64,000 nt of DNA from Lachnospiraceae bacterium G41 (GTDB taxonomy: Bacteria > Bacillota > Clostridia > Lachnospirales > Lachnospiraceae): assembly GCA_900100245.1 (NCBI GenBank), contig FNEU01000005.1:121893-185892 (forward strand), in the 5' to 3' direction. The first letter of the stretch is position 1; each line of letters opens with the position of its first letter. Positions 35,189 through 44,975 of this stretch are shown in pieces. The notes beneath the pieces are model-generated. The model ran no database searches. It saw only the letters and a list, made by a program, of their open reading frames with translations, and was not told the DNA's origin. Made by a program: the position numbers and the translations under genes.

Positions 35189-38041
35189 ATGGCACAGAAA
35201 ATGCTTCCGAAATCCGATGTCATCAGGATAGTAGGCGCAAAAGAACATAACTTAAAAGGACTGAATGTAGATATCCCGAGAAACAAATTCGTGGTTATCA
35301 CGGGACTTTCGGGCTCGGGTAAATCATCGCTTGCATTTGATACGATTTATGCCGAAGGACAGAGAAGATACATGGAATCGCTCTCCTCATACGCGAGACA
35401 GTTCCTCGGTCAGATGGAAAAGCCCAATGTAGAGTTTATCGAGGGTCTTTCTCCCGCCATCAGTATCGATCAGAAGTCTACCAACAGAAACCCGAGATCC
35501 ACCGTCGGAACCGTAACGGAAATCTATGATTACTTAAGACTTCTTTATGCAAGAATCGGTATTCCGCACTGTCCCGAATGCGGTAAGGAAATTTCAAGAC
35601 AATCCGTAGACGAAATGGTTGATAGGATTTTATCCCTTCCCGAGGACACTAAGATTCAGGTTTTGTCTCCTGTTATCAGAGGTCGAAAAGGCGAGCACGA
35701 AAAGCTTTTAACCAGAGCCGCAAAGAGCGGTTATCTTCGTGCGAGAATCGACGGAAACTTATACGAGCTTGACGAAGAAATCAAACTTGATAAAAACATA
35801 AAGCACAATATTGATATCGTTATCGACCGACTCGTCGTAAAAGAAGATATCCAAAGCAGACTGACGGAATCCGTGGAAAATGCACTCGCGCTCTCCGAAG
35901 GTCTTCTTACCGTGGCTGATTCCGACGGCAAGGAATACAATTTCAGCCAGTCGTTTTCGTGTCCCGACTGTGGTGTCAGCATCGACGAAATCGAGCCGAG
36001 AAGCTTTTCGTTTAACAATCCCTTCGGCGCATGTCCTGCGTGCGACGGTCTCGGATTTAAGAGAGAATTTGACATTAATCTGATGATTCCCGACCGTTCA
36101 CTTTCTTTATCAGAGGGTGCGATTCAGGTCATCGGCTGGAAAAACAGCAAGAACGACGGCTCTTTTTCAAACGGCGTTTTAACGGCACTTGCAAAGCATT
36201 TTAAGTTTTCGCTTGATACTCCTTTTGAGGAACTGCCTGCAAAGATACAGGACATTATCATCAACGGAACCAATGAATTTGTAGACGTATATTACGAGAG
36301 CTCGAGAGGAAGAGGAGTATATCCCATTCAGTTCGAAGGTCTTTATAAAAACGTCGTAGACAGATATCGTCAGACACCGTTTGAAAGCGCAAGACTCGAA
36401 TATGAGAAATACATGTCAGACACAGAGTGTGCAGAGTGTAAGGGCATGAGACTTAAAAAGACTTCACTCGCAGTTACCGTCAATGATAAAAACATTTTCG
36501 AAGTTACGCAGATGCCTCTCGGCGAACTGCATAAGTTTTTCACCGATATGGAACTTACGGGTAACGCTGCCCTTATAGGAAATCAGATCCTAAAAGAAAT
36601 CCGCTCACGCGTTGGCTTCCTAATGGATGTTGGGCTGGGCTACCTTGCAATGTCACGTCCGACTGCAACTCTTTCGGGCGGCGAAGCACAGAGAATCCGT
36701 CTTGCTACACAGATTGGTTCAGGACTTGTAGGCGTAACATATATTCTCGACGAGCCGAGTATCGGTCTTCATCAGAGAGACAACGACAAGCTCCTCGCAT
36801 CACTTAAAAAATTAAGAGATCTGGGCAACAATCTTATAGTCGTTGAGCACGACGAAGATACTATGCTTCAGGCGGATTACATCGTGGATATCGGACCTCT
36901 GGCCGGCGAAAAGGGCGGTCAGGTCGTTGCATGCGGTACGGCAGAAGACATCATGAACTGTCCCGACTCTATTACCGGTATGTATTTAAAGGGCGACCTT
37001 TTCGTACCCGTTCCCACAGAGAGAAGAAAGCCCAAAGATTTCATTACAATCGAGGGCGCTGCGGAAAACAACTTAAAGAATATTGATGTAGATATACCGC
37101 TCGGCGTATTCACATGTGTAACCGGTGTTTCGGGCTCGGGCAAGAGTTCGCTTATCAATGAGATTTTATACAAGAGACTTGCCAGAGATTTAAACCGTGC
37201 ACAGTGTGTACCGGGCAAGCATAAAAACATAAAAGGCATTAAGAAGCTCGACAAGGTCATCGACATTGACCAGTCTCCAATCGGACGTACTCCTAAGTCA
37301 AACCCTGCGACTTACACCGGAGTATTCGATCTTATCAGAACTCTTTTTGCCGAGACCAAAGATGCAAAAGCAAAAGGATATGCGAAGGGCAGATTTTCGT
37401 TTAACGTAAAAGGCGGCCGTTGTGAAGCCTGCTCGGGTGACGGTATCGTCAAGATTGAAATGCACTTCCTTCCCGACGTATACGTACCCTGCGAAGTCTG
37501 CGGCGGCAAAAAATACAACAGAGAGACTCTCGAAGTAAAATACAAGGGCAAGAGCATTTCCGATGTACTCGAAATGACCGTAGCCGAAGCACTCGATTTC
37601 TTTGATGCAATACCTTCTATCAAGAAAAAGATGAAGACATTAAACGATGTAGGTCTTTCCTACATAAGACTCGGCCAGCCTTCAACCCAGCTTTCCGGAG
37701 GTGAAGCACAGCGTATCAAACTTGCCACGGAACTTTCCCGTGCATCAACCGGCAACACTATTTACATCCTGGACGAGCCCACCACAGGTCTCCACTTTGC
37801 CGACGTCCACAAACTCGTCGACATCCTCCAGAGACTCACCGATGCCGGCAACACAGTAATTGTCATCGAGCATAACCTTGACGTCATCAAAACCGCCGAC
37901 TACATCATCGACCTCGGTCCCGAAGGCGGAGACGGTGGCGGAACTGTAATCGCACAAGGCACCCCTGAAGAGGTGGCCAAGAATAAGAATTCATTTACCG
38001 GTCAGTATATAGCTAAGATGCTTAAAAAGAATAAGAACTAA
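35189..38041 (+). CDS. uvrA: UvrABC excinuclease subunit A
   Basis: DNA-damage-recognising ABC-type ATPase, 950 residues, standard length. Two ATPase halves each with Walker A (GLSGSGKSS ~36; GVSGSGKSS ~650), signature LSGGEAQRI, and Walker B ILDEP. Zinc modules are CPECG (~130), CPDCG...CPACDG (~258-290) and [15 protein letters not shown]...CEVCGG (~750-780). It follows uvrB in the order usual for Firmicutes. Its GAGG-type site is AAAGAGG. The 3' flank is a GC-rich structured element instead of a simple terminator. Confidence 0.99.
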   Translation: MAQKMLPKSDVIRIVGAKEHNLKGLNVDIPRNKFVVITGLSGSGKSSLAFDTIYAEGQRRYMESLSSYARQFLGQMEKPNVEFIEGLSPAISIDQKSTNRNPRSTVGTVTEIYDYLRLLYARIGIPHCPECGKEISRQSVDEMVDRILSLPEDTKIQVLSPVIRGRKGEHEKLLTRAAKSGYLRARIDGNLYELDEEIKLDKNIKHNIDIVIDRLVVKEDIQSRLTESVENALALSEGLLTVADSDGKEYNFSQSFSCPDCGVSIDEIEPRSFSFNNPFGACPACDGLGFKREFDINLMIPDRSLSLSEGAIQVIGWKNSKNDGSFSNGVLTALAKHFKFSLDTPFEELPAKIQDIIINGTNEFVDVYYESSRGRGVYPIQFEGLYKNVVDRYRQTPFESARLEYEKYMSDTECAECKGMRLKKTSLAVTVNDKNIFEVTQMPLGELHKFFTDMELTGNAALIGNQILKEIRSRVGFLMDVGLGYLAMSRPTATLSGGEAQRIRLATQIGSGLVGVTYILDEPSIGLHQRDNDKLLASLKKLRDLGNNLIVVEHDEDTMLQADYIVDIGPLAGEKGGQVVACGTAEDIMNCPDSITGMYLKGDLFVPVPTERRKPKDFITIEGAAENNLKNIDVDIPLGVFTCVTGVSGSGKSSLINEILYKRLARDLNRAQCVPGKHKNIKGIKKLDKVIDIDQSPIGRTPKSNPATYTGVFDLIRTLFAETKDAKAKGYAKGRFSFNVKGGRCEACSGDGIVKIEMHFLPDVYVPCEVCGGKKYNRETLEVKYKGKSISDVLEMTVAEALDFFDAIPSIKKKMKTLNDVGLSYIRLGQPSTQLSGGEAQRIKLATELSRASTGNTIYILDEPTTGLHFADVHKLVDILQRLTDAGNTVIVIEHNLDVIKTADYIIDLGPEGGDGGGTVIAQGTPEEVAKNKNSFTGQYIAKMLKKNKN

Positions 38042-38050
38042 TATATATAA

Positions 38051-38209
38051 ACAGCTGCGGAGCTGCCGTATGATGCTTTAGCGGGTAATATGGCGCCGTC
38101 GCCACTTAACGAGCCGAGCACGAGGTGCGAGAGCGAGTTTAGTGGTCGCTACGTGCGACATCTTAGCGAGAGCGTGCCCGCGTAGTATCGTACGGCAGTT
38201 TCGCAGCGT
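38051..38209 (+). repeat. Multibranched palindromic element between uvrA and mreB
   Basis: About 160 bp, richer in GC than its surroundings. Outer arms 38054-38085 and 38177-38207 pair over ~30 positions with a few substitutions (GCTGCGGAGCTGCCGTA against TACGGCAGTTTCGCAGC). Inside are a CCACTTAAC/GTTTAGTGG stem topped by GCACGAGGTGC, and a GTCGC/GCGAC hairpin. No open frame of note. It may serve as uvrA terminator, but size and branching suggest a dispersed repetitive element or a structured RNA. Confidence 0.75.
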
Positions 38210-38225
38210 CGGATTTAATTACAGT

Positions 38226-38253
38226 TTGATTTTTTTTGTCTTTGGAGTATAAT
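38226..38253 (+). promoter_or_regulatory. Promoter of the mreB operon
   Basis: TTGATT (38226-38231), 16 bp, TATAAT (38248-38253), about 45 nt before mreB. Confidence 0.65.
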
Positions 38254-38299
38254 CATCATAGATTATTATGCGTTACTGCGTTAAGGAAAGGATAAAAAA

Positions 38300-39295
38300 A
38301 TGCAGAATTCGGATTTGGGAATTGATTTAGGTACAGCGTCCGTTCTTGTGTATGTTAAGAATAAGGGCGTTGTTTTAAAAGAGCCATCAGTAGTGGCTTT
38401 TGATAAAGATACAAATAAGATTAGAGCTATCGGTGAAGAGGCCAGACTTATGATTGGTCGTACACCCGGTACTATCCAGGCGATAAGACCTCTTAGACAC
38501 GGAGTTATTTCCGACTACACCGTTACAGAGAAGATGATGAAATATTTCATCCAGAAGGCAGTCGGCAGAAGAATGTTTAGAAAGCCCAGAGTAGCAGTCT
38601 GCGTTCCTTCGGGTGTTACCGAAGTTGAAAGAAAGGCTGTACTTGATGCTACATATCAGGCAGGTGCAAGAGACGTTTCCATCATCGAGGAGCCTATCGC
38701 TGCAGCTATCGGCGCAGGTATCGATATTTCAAAACCCTGTGGCAATATGATTGTCGACATCGGCGGCGGAACAACGGATATCGCAGTTATCTCACTTGGT
38801 GGTACCGTAGTATCCGAATCCATCAAGATTGCAGGCGATGATTTCGATGAAGCTATCGCAAGATACATCAAAAGAAAACACAACTTATCCATCGGTGAAA
38901 GAACAGCCGAGGATATCAAGATAAAGATCGGTTCAGCTTACAGAAGACTTGAGGAAGACTCTATGGAAGTTAAGGGTCTCAATGTTTTATCAGGTCTTCC
39001 TAACACAGTTACCGTTACATCAACGGAAATGGAAGAGGCTTTAAAGGAGACCACCACACAGATAGTTGACGCCATCCACTCCGTACTTGAAAAAACTCCG
39101 CCCGAACTTTCTGCAGATATCGCAGAACGTGGTATTGTTTTAACAGGTGGCGGTTCAATGTTAAGAGGTCTCGAGGACCTAATCGAGATCAAGACAGGTA
39201 TCGAAACAAATACCGCAAACGAACCTTTGACCTGCGTTGCTATCGGTACCGGAAAATATGTTGAATATCTTGATACCAAGTATTACGAAGTTTAA
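38300..39295 (+). CDS. mreB: Rod-shape actin homologue MreB/Mbl
   Basis: Bacterial actin of 331 residues. Phosphate-1 motif DLGTASVLVY, connect-1 and phosphate-2 VDIGGGTTDIAVIS (~152), and the adenosine motif LTGGGSMLRGL (~275) are present. MreB filaments guide elongasome peptidoglycan synthesis beneath the membrane. No mreC or mreD follows; it is an orphan copy leading a DNA-repair and c-di-AMP operon, so it could equally be an Mbl-type paralogue. An AAGGAAAGGA site precedes the ATG. Confidence 0.93.
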   Translation: MQNSDLGIDLGTASVLVYVKNKGVVLKEPSVVAFDKDTNKIRAIGEEARLMIGRTPGTIQAIRPLRHGVISDYTVTEKMMKYFIQKAVGRRMFRKPRVAVCVPSGVTEVERKAVLDATYQAGARDVSIIEEPIAAAIGAGIDISKPCGNMIVDIGGGTTDIAVISLGGTVVSESIKIAGDDFDEAIARYIKRKHNLSIGERTAEDIKIKIGSAYRRLEEDSMEVKGLNVLSGLPNTVTVTSTEMEEALKETTTQIVDAIHSVLEKTPPELSADIAERGIVLTGGGSMLRGLEDLIEIKTGIETNTANEPLTCVAIGTGKYVEYLDTKYYEV

Positions 39296-39344
39296 TACTG
39301 CTCTAAGCACAGATCCTTTACGGGCAGATGAGGTGAAATAATCT

Positions 39345-41579
39345 ATGGTAGTTAAAGGTTCTGTCGATTCTTTTAAATATGTCAATGATATAAATCATTT
39401 TGGAATTTTTATCTTGAATACTTCTGAAGTTAAAGATGGAAGCATTGCCGTAACAGGCAATGTTTTCGGTCTTTCAGAGGGAGATTATATCGAAGTCACG
39501 GGCAACGAAGTCATTCATCCCGTGTACGGCAAACAGATAAAAATGACCTCTTACAGGGCGGTTCAGCCCACAGATACAGATGCTGTAATTAAATATCTCG
39601 CTTCGGGCGCACTAAAGGGTATCGGTCCTAAAATGGCCGTGCGTATTTTCACGACTTTTGGCGTGAATACTCTTGATATTCTCGAAAAAGAGCCTGAGCG
39701 TCTCGCCGAAGTAAAGGGCATCAGCGAAAATATGGCAAGAAACATCGCCATCGAATATGCTTCCAAGAAAAGCATGAGAGATGCGATGATGTTCCTTCAA
39801 AACTACAATATCTCCAACAGTCTCGCAGCCAAAATCTACGAGAAATATGACGAGAAAATGTATTCAATCGTAAGGGAGCATCCTTACAAAATCGCTGAAG
39901 ATATATTCGGTGTCGGCTTTAAAACCGTCGACGGTATCGCTCGTGAAGTCGGCATTAAAGAAAACGATTCCGAAAGAATTATGTCCGGCATTCAATACAC
40001 ATTAACTCTTGCTCTCGAGGACGGCCACACGTATCTTCCAATGGATCTTCTCGTCGAAAAATCCAAAGAGATACTTGAAGTAAGCGAAGACTTAATCGAA
40101 GAAAACATCAGCAGTCTGACTATTACAGGCAAGATTACCATCAAAAATCCCGATAAGGTTTTCCTAAAATACGTATACAACGAAGAGGCATACTGCGCCT
40201 CCAAATTAAAGGCCCTAAAAGATGCATTCGCTAAGACTAAGGAAACATCCTTGGAAAAAGAATACCGCGAAGATGCGATAGAAAAAATCATGAGCAACTA
40301 TTCCTTTGAACTTGATGATTCGCAAAAGGAAGCAATTCATGCAGGCATTGAAAACGGAATATTTCTTTTAACAGGCGGACCCGGTACCGGCAAAACAACC
40401 ATCATAAAAGCACTTATAGAATATTTCTTTAAAGACAGAAGAGATGTTGTGCTTGCTGCCCCTACAGGCAGAGCGGCAAAGCGAATGAGTGAAGCCACGG
40501 GTTTCGAGGCCAAAACACTTCACAGACTTTTAGAAGCAAAGGCACTCGGAGACGACAGCGAGAAAGCAAGGTTTGCGAGAAACGAAGCAAATCCCCTCGA
40601 AGCGGATGTTTTTATCATTGACGAAATGTCGATGGTGGATGTTTTTCTCTTCGCGGCATTTTTAAAAGCTGTTCAGGTCGGCTCGAGAGTGATACTCGTC
40701 GGAGATATGAACCAGCTTCCGAGCGTTGGTGCGGGCAATATTTTCAGAGACCTTTTAAACTGCGGATATTTTGCAAGCGAGCGCTTAACGGAGATTCACA
40801 GACAGAGCATCGACAGCAAGATAATCGTTAATGCTCACAGCGTAAATAAGGGCGTCTGCCCTCCGCTTGATAAAAACGATGAGAGCAACGATTTCTTCTT
40901 CCTTGAGAGAGGAGAGAAGAACCGCCTTACCAACGATATTATCGAACTGGTTAAAAACAGAATTCCGAAGAAGTTTAATGTTGACCCTTCGGAGATACAG
41001 ATTTTATCCCCGAGCAGAAAAGGTGATTTGGGTGTAGAGTCATTAAACAGAATACTTCAAAAACACCTTAATCCCGAGGATAAGCGAAAAAGCGAAATCA
41101 CCAGAGGCGACAATATATTCCGCCTCGGAGACAAAGTAATGCAGATCAAAAACAATTACGATTTGGAGTGGGTCTGCAGAGGCTTTAACGACATCATCGT
41201 CGAGAGAGGCGAGGGTGTCTACAACGGTGATATCGGAAAGATTATAAGAATAAACGAATTTGAAAGAAGCGTTACGGTTTTGTTCGACGATGTTAGGGAG
41301 ACCACATATGCCAGGGATGAAATCGAAGAACTCGAACTTGCGTATGCGATAACGATTCACAAGTCTCAGGGCAGCGAATATCCGGCCATAGTAATTCCGA
41401 TACTCGATACGCCGAGAATGCTTCTTACGAGAAACCTCTTTTATACTGCGATAACCCGAGCCACAGACTGCGTGATGATTTTAGGCAGCAGCGAAAAGAT
41501 AAAAGAGATGGTTTCAAACGATTCAGACAGAAGAAGATACACGGATTTTACTCAACGACTTAAAGAGGTAATGGATTGA
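39345..41579 (+). CDS. recD2: RecD2-type ATP-dependent DNA helicase
   Basis: SF1B 5'-3' helicase of 744 residues. The N-terminal extension characteristic of RecD2, with tandem helix-hairpin-helix elements (ALKGIGPKMAVRIFTTFG; VKGISENMARNIA), precedes motif I GGPGTGKTT (~345), motif II FIIDEMSMVD, motif III GDMNQLPSVGAG and the C-terminal VAIS-like ITIHKSQGSEYP. RecD2 acts without RecBC in DNA repair and fork maintenance. The stop overlaps the comF start. Confidence 0.95.
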   Translation: MVVKGSVDSFKYVNDINHFGIFILNTSEVKDGSIAVTGNVFGLSEGDYIEVTGNEVIHPVYGKQIKMTSYRAVQPTDTDAVIKYLASGALKGIGPKMAVRIFTTFGVNTLDILEKEPERLAEVKGISENMARNIAIEYASKKSMRDAMMFLQNYNISNSLAAKIYEKYDEKMYSIVREHPYKIAEDIFGVGFKTVDGIAREVGIKENDSERIMSGIQYTLTLALEDGHTYLPMDLLVEKSKEILEVSEDLIEENISSLTITGKITIKNPDKVFLKYVYNEEAYCASKLKALKDAFAKTKETSLEKEYREDAIEKIMSNYSFELDDSQKEAIHAGIENGIFLLTGGPGTGKTTIIKALIEYFFKDRRDVVLAAPTGRAAKRMSEATGFEAKTLHRLLEAKALGDDSEKARFARNEANPLEADVFIIDEMSMVDVFLFAAFLKAVQVGSRVILVGDMNQLPSVGAGNIFRDLLNCGYFASERLTEIHRQSIDSKIIVNAHSVNKGVCPPLDKNDESNDFFFLERGEKNRLTNDIIELVKNRIPKKFNVDPSEIQILSPSRKGDLGVESLNRILQKHLNPEDKRKSEITRGDNIFRLGDKVMQIKNNYDLEWVCRGFNDIIVERGEGVYNGDIGKIIRINEFERSVTVLFDDVRETTYARDEIEELELAYAITIHKSQGSEYPAIVIPILDTPRMLLTRNLFYTAITRATDCVMILGSSEKIKEMVSNDSDRRRYTDFTQRLKEVMD

Positions 41580-42268
41580 CAGGATCGCTCCTTTTCCCGC
41601 GAAGATGTCCGATGTGCGACGAGATACTCGATAAAGGGAAATTAATCTGCGACAAGTGCATACGTATTCCGAGGCGTGTCACGGGAGAGAGGTGTTTTAA
41701 GTGCTCCAAACATCTTGATTCACCTTACGCCGAATACTGTCTGGACTGCGAAAAGCACAAGAAGAGTTTTTTAAGAGGAATAGCCCTTTACGAATATGAC
41801 TCCGTAAAAGATTCAATCAACTACTTTAAAAACAATTCAAGACCTGAATATGCCGTCTTTTATGCGGACGGAATCGACAGGTATCTGTCAGATATTATAA
41901 AGAGTTTTCATGCGGATGTGCTCGTTCCGATTCCGCTTCATCCCACGAAGCTTAAGAAGCGCGGATACAATCAGTCCGAGCTTCTTGCAAACGAACTTTC
42001 AAAGCGTTTTGACATCCCTGTGGATACTCATTTACTGGAGAGAACAAAAAAGACAAAAGAGCAGAAAAAACTGACCGGAAACGAACGTCTAAAGAATACC
42101 GTTGGGGCTTTTCATATGCTTTCAAATGGTGTAAAATATAATAATATTATATTAGTTGATGATGTCTATACCACGGGTGCTACTCTGGATGAAGCGAGCA
42201 GAACCCTTATTTCGGGCGGTTTAAAGAATGTTTTCTTCGTGACCGTCGCGATTGGTTCAGGCAGTTAG
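41576..42268 (+). CDS. comF: ComF family phosphoribosyltransferase-like protein
   Basis: Protein of 230 residues. The N-terminus has a four-Cys zinc motif (CPMC...CDKC) and a second pair (CFKC...CLDC); the C-terminal type I phosphoribosyltransferase domain has VPIPLHPTKLKKRGYNQSE and the PRPP-binding ILVDDVYTTGAT. ComF supports DNA uptake in competent bacteria (ssDNA handling with ComFA/PriA); here no comFA is adjacent. The start is a TTG overlapping the recD2 stop by 4 bp, behind AGAGGT; the family N-terminus LLFPRRCPMC supports it. Confidence 0.9.
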   Translation: MTGSLLFPRRCPMCDEILDKGKLICDKCIRIPRRVTGERCFKCSKHLDSPYAEYCLDCEKHKKSFLRGIALYEYDSVKDSINYFKNNSRPEYAVFYADGIDRYLSDIIKSFHADVLVPIPLHPTKLKKRGYNQSELLANELSKRFDIPVDTHLLERTKKTKEQKKLTGNERLKNTVGAFHMLSNGVKYNNIILVDDVYTTGATLDEASRTLISGGLKNVFFVTVAIGSGS

Positions 42269-42275
42269 AAAGATT

Positions 42276-42704
42276 ATGATTAACGATCAGGGAAAAAAGA
42301 AAATACGTCTTATGACGAGAATCGCCATATACGAAAAGACGGAGGGCAGAAAGAACGAGCCCGTAGCGAGATATTTCAGATCCGATTACATCGGTCTTAA
42401 GATTCTCAGTTCGGTCATCTGTGCTACCGTTGTTTTCTTGATGATTATCGGACTTTACGTTCTCTGTAATTCCGAGACTCTTATGGTGGATTTCTACAGA
42501 ATAGATTTGCTCGGCGAGGCACGTAAACTGATACTTGCGTATATCGGTTTTGTCAGTGTGTATGTAACGATAGTAGCGATTGCTTTCTTTGTGAAATACA
42601 ACAAAGCAGTCAGATATAAAAGAATTTTTTCAAGAAATCTGAAAAAACTTTTGTCTCATTACGGCAAGAAAGAAGACTTTGAGGAAGAAGACGATGATGA
42701 CTAA
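42276..42704 (+). CDS. Small membrane protein of unknown function
   Basis: 142 residues with two transmembrane helices (~40-62 and ~85-110) and a strongly acidic C-terminus (EEEDDDD). The ATG at 42276 is preferred over an in-frame TTG at 42252 lying inside comF. It overlaps the next gene by 11 bp. It lies in the comF-cdaA interval and is probably co-translated with the next membrane protein. No family recognised. Confidence 0.6.
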   Translation: MINDQGKKKIRLMTRIAIYEKTEGRKNEPVARYFRSDYIGLKILSSVICATVVFLMIIGLYVLCNSETLMVDFYRIDLLGEARKLILAYIGFVSVYVTIVAIAFFVKYNKAVRYKRIFSRNLKKLLSHYGKKEDFEEEDDDD

Positions 42705-44076
42705 GTTGAGAGAAATCAGACTTCAGGTAGTAACTTTTTTAAGTAAGTTTGAAGCTTATCTGGTTCCCGCAGGAAAATTCATAACGGCAATGATTGTATT
42801 TTGCATTATCAATGCAAAGTTCGGATACATGAAGAGTATCACCAAATTCCCTTTGGTGGTTATTCTTGCACTCTTCTGTTCGTTCATGCCGATGAGCATG
42901 ATTATTATCATAGGCGCACTTTTAACCTTGGCTCACGCCTACGCGATATCGATTGAGTTTGCGATAGTGCTGGCCGTGGTTTATGTAATAATGTTTCTTC
43001 TGTTCTTTAGGTTTTCCCCGAAAGATTCATTTGCGGTTATACTTACGCCGATTTGTTTTATGCTGAAGATCCCATACGTCATACCGATGTCATTCGGTTT
43101 AGTCGGATCTGCATCAAGCGCGGTATCGGTAGCATGCGGAACAATAGTTTTCTATGTGCTAAGCTACATGTCCAAAGCCGCAAAGGCATTTGAGGAAAAC
43201 GGAGAAACCGATTTGCTGACAAGACTTCGTGCACTGCTCGAAGGTATTATCAAATACAAAGAGATGTTAGTCTGCGCGGCAGCATTTGCTCTGATAGTAA
43301 TCGTTGTTTATCTCGTAAGAAGAATGTCGATTAACTACGCATGGACGATTGCCATGATTACAGGCGCACTTACCGGAATCCTTACAATTCTTGTAGGCGA
43401 CATCTTATACAAGACCGACATTTCAATCGTCGGACTTATCTTCGGCACCATCCTTGCATGCGGTGTCGTGAAGGTAATTCAATTCCTGGTATTCGACGTC
43501 GATTATTCGAAAGCCGAAAAAGTCCAGTTCGAAGACGACGATTATTACTACTACGTAAAAGCGGTTCCCAAGATTACCGCAGGAAATATCAGAGACAACG
43601 CAGATTCTCCGGACGCTCCTAAAAGAGCCAAGCCTAAAAAATCTCCCAAAGCATCCGCCAAAAAAGAAATGAGCGATGAAGAAAGAAGAGAAAAGGCGAT
43701 AGCAGCTGCAAAGGAAAGAAGAAAAGCCGAGGCAGCCGAAGACAAGAAGGCAGAAGCTCCCGAAGAAGAAGTAAAGGTTGCAAGAAGTACTCCTCCTAAA
43801 AGAACTCCCAACCGTCAGAAAATGATTGACGTAGATAAAGAGTTTTCAAAGGAAAGAGCCGCTTACGAAGCAAGACAGGCAGAAATAGCAAGAAGAAGAG
43901 AAGCGGCAAGGGCGGCAAAAGAAAGACTTCGCGTTAACTTAAGCGATGACGAGCCCACCAGAGTTGTACCCGAAGCGAGTGCGGAAGAAGATTCCGAACT
44001 TGCAATGAGCCAGAGAATGGCATATCAGAGAAGAAAACTTGAGGAAAGATTAAACAGAAACGAAGACGACGAGTAA
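42694..44076 (+). CDS. Multi-pass membrane protein with charged coiled tail
   Basis: About 460 residues. Residues ~1-275 contain seven to eight transmembrane helices; the remaining ~185 are rich in Lys, Glu, Ala and Arg and should form a cytoplasmic helical or disordered tail (RREAARAAKERL). Two adjacent ATGs (42694, 42697) follow GAGGAAG; the choice is uncertain. It ends 5 bp before cdaA, so a link with c-di-AMP signalling is possible from context only. Function unknown. Confidence 0.65.
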   Translation: MMTKLREIRLQVVTFLSKFEAYLVPAGKFITAMIVFCIINAKFGYMKSITKFPLVVILALFCSFMPMSMIIIIGALLTLAHAYAISIEFAIVLAVVYVIMFLLFFRFSPKDSFAVILTPICFMLKIPYVIPMSFGLVGSASSAVSVACGTIVFYVLSYMSKAAKAFEENGETDLLTRLRALLEGIIKYKEMLVCAAAFALIVIVVYLVRRMSINYAWTIAMITGALTGILTILVGDILYKTDISIVGLIFGTILACGVVKVIQFLVFDVDYSKAEKVQFEDDDYYYYVKAVPKITAGNIRDNADSPDAPKRAKPKKSPKASAKKEMSDEERREKAIAAAKERRKAEAAEDKKAEAPEEEVKVARSTPPKRTPNRQKMIDVDKEFSKERAAYEARQAEIARRREAARAAKERLRVNLSDDEPTRVVPEASAEEDSELAMSQRMAYQRRKLEERLNRNEDDE

Positions 44077-44081
44077 AGTAA

Positions 44082-44975
44082 ATGGCAGTATTTCAGAGAA
44101 TGTTTGATTTCATAAGTAAATATCTTACGGTATTCAGACTTCCCAGAGTGGGCATTCTGGACGTTCTAGAAATTATCATTCTTTCATTTCTTCTGTATCA
44201 GGTAATGAAATGGATGAAGAATACCAGAGCATGGGCAGTTGTAAAAGGACTGGCCGTTATTTTGGTATTCATGGCTATCGCCGAAATCCTCGATATGACC
44301 ACGATTATCTGGATCGGCAAGAGCCTCTTTACTTTGGGCGCCGTTGCAATTATCGTTGCACTTCAGCCTGAAATCAGAAGGCTCATCGAAGACCTTGGCA
44401 AGAATAATCTTTTAACCACGCTTATTTTACTCGGTGACAAGCAGAACGACGGAAGATTTTCCGACAAGACTTTAAACGAAATCATTTCCGCAAGCTTTGA
44501 GATGGGACGTGCCAAAACAGGTGCCCTTATCGTAATCGAAGGAGATTCCCCTCTTGAAGAATATGAAAGAACAGGTATCACCGTTGACGGACTTGTTTCC
44601 AGTCAGCTTCTTGTAAATATATTTGAACACAATACTCCTTTGCATGACGGTGCGGTTATCATTCGTGGCAACAGAGTTCAGTCCGCTACATGTTATCTTC
44701 CGCTTTCCGACAACAGGAGTTTAAGCAAAGAGCTCGGTACCAGACATCGTGCAGGTGTAGGTATATCCGAAGTGACCGATGCTCTCGTTATTATAGTATC
44801 CGAAGAAACCGGTAAAGTCTCCGTTGCACAGAACGGAGAGCTTTTCAGATGTCTTGATGTAATCGACTTAAGAAGAAAGCTCGAGGCTATTCAGGACAAG
44901 AAGGAAGGCAAGACCAGAAAGAACGGAAAAAAGAAGGAGGAGGAGAAGAAAGATGAAGCAAAAGCTGACGCATAA
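44082..44975 (+). CDS. cdaA: Diadenylate cyclase CdaA
   Basis: Membrane-bound synthase of cyclic di-AMP, 297 residues. Three N-terminal transmembrane helices (~25-90) precede the DAC (DisA_N) domain with catalytic HDGAVII (~187) and RHRAGVGISE (~222). c-di-AMP controls potassium and osmolyte balance and wall homeostasis in Firmicutes. The C-terminus is a long Lys/Glu tail. The stop overlaps the cdaR start by 23 bp, the standard cdaA-cdaR pair; glmM is not next to it here. Confidence 0.97.
   Translation: MAVFQRMFDFISKYLTVFRLPRVGILDVLEIIILSFLLYQVMKWMKNTRAWAVVKGLAVILVFMAIAEILDMTTIIWIGKSLFTLGAVAIIVALQPEIRRLIEDLGKNNLLTTLILLGDKQNDGRFSDKTLNEIISASFEMGRAKTGALIVIEGDSPLEEYERTGITVDGLVSSQLLVNIFEHNTPLHDGAVIIRGNRVQSATCYLPLSDNRSLSKELGTRHRAGVGISEVTDALVIIVSEETGKVSVAQNGELFRCLDVIDLRRKLEAIQDKKEGKTRKNGKKKEEEKKDEAKADA

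Noticed and set aside
42252..42275. TTG start for the small membrane protein within comF
   Set aside because: No ribosome binding site, and the added residues are comF coding sequence; ATG at 42276 is preferred.
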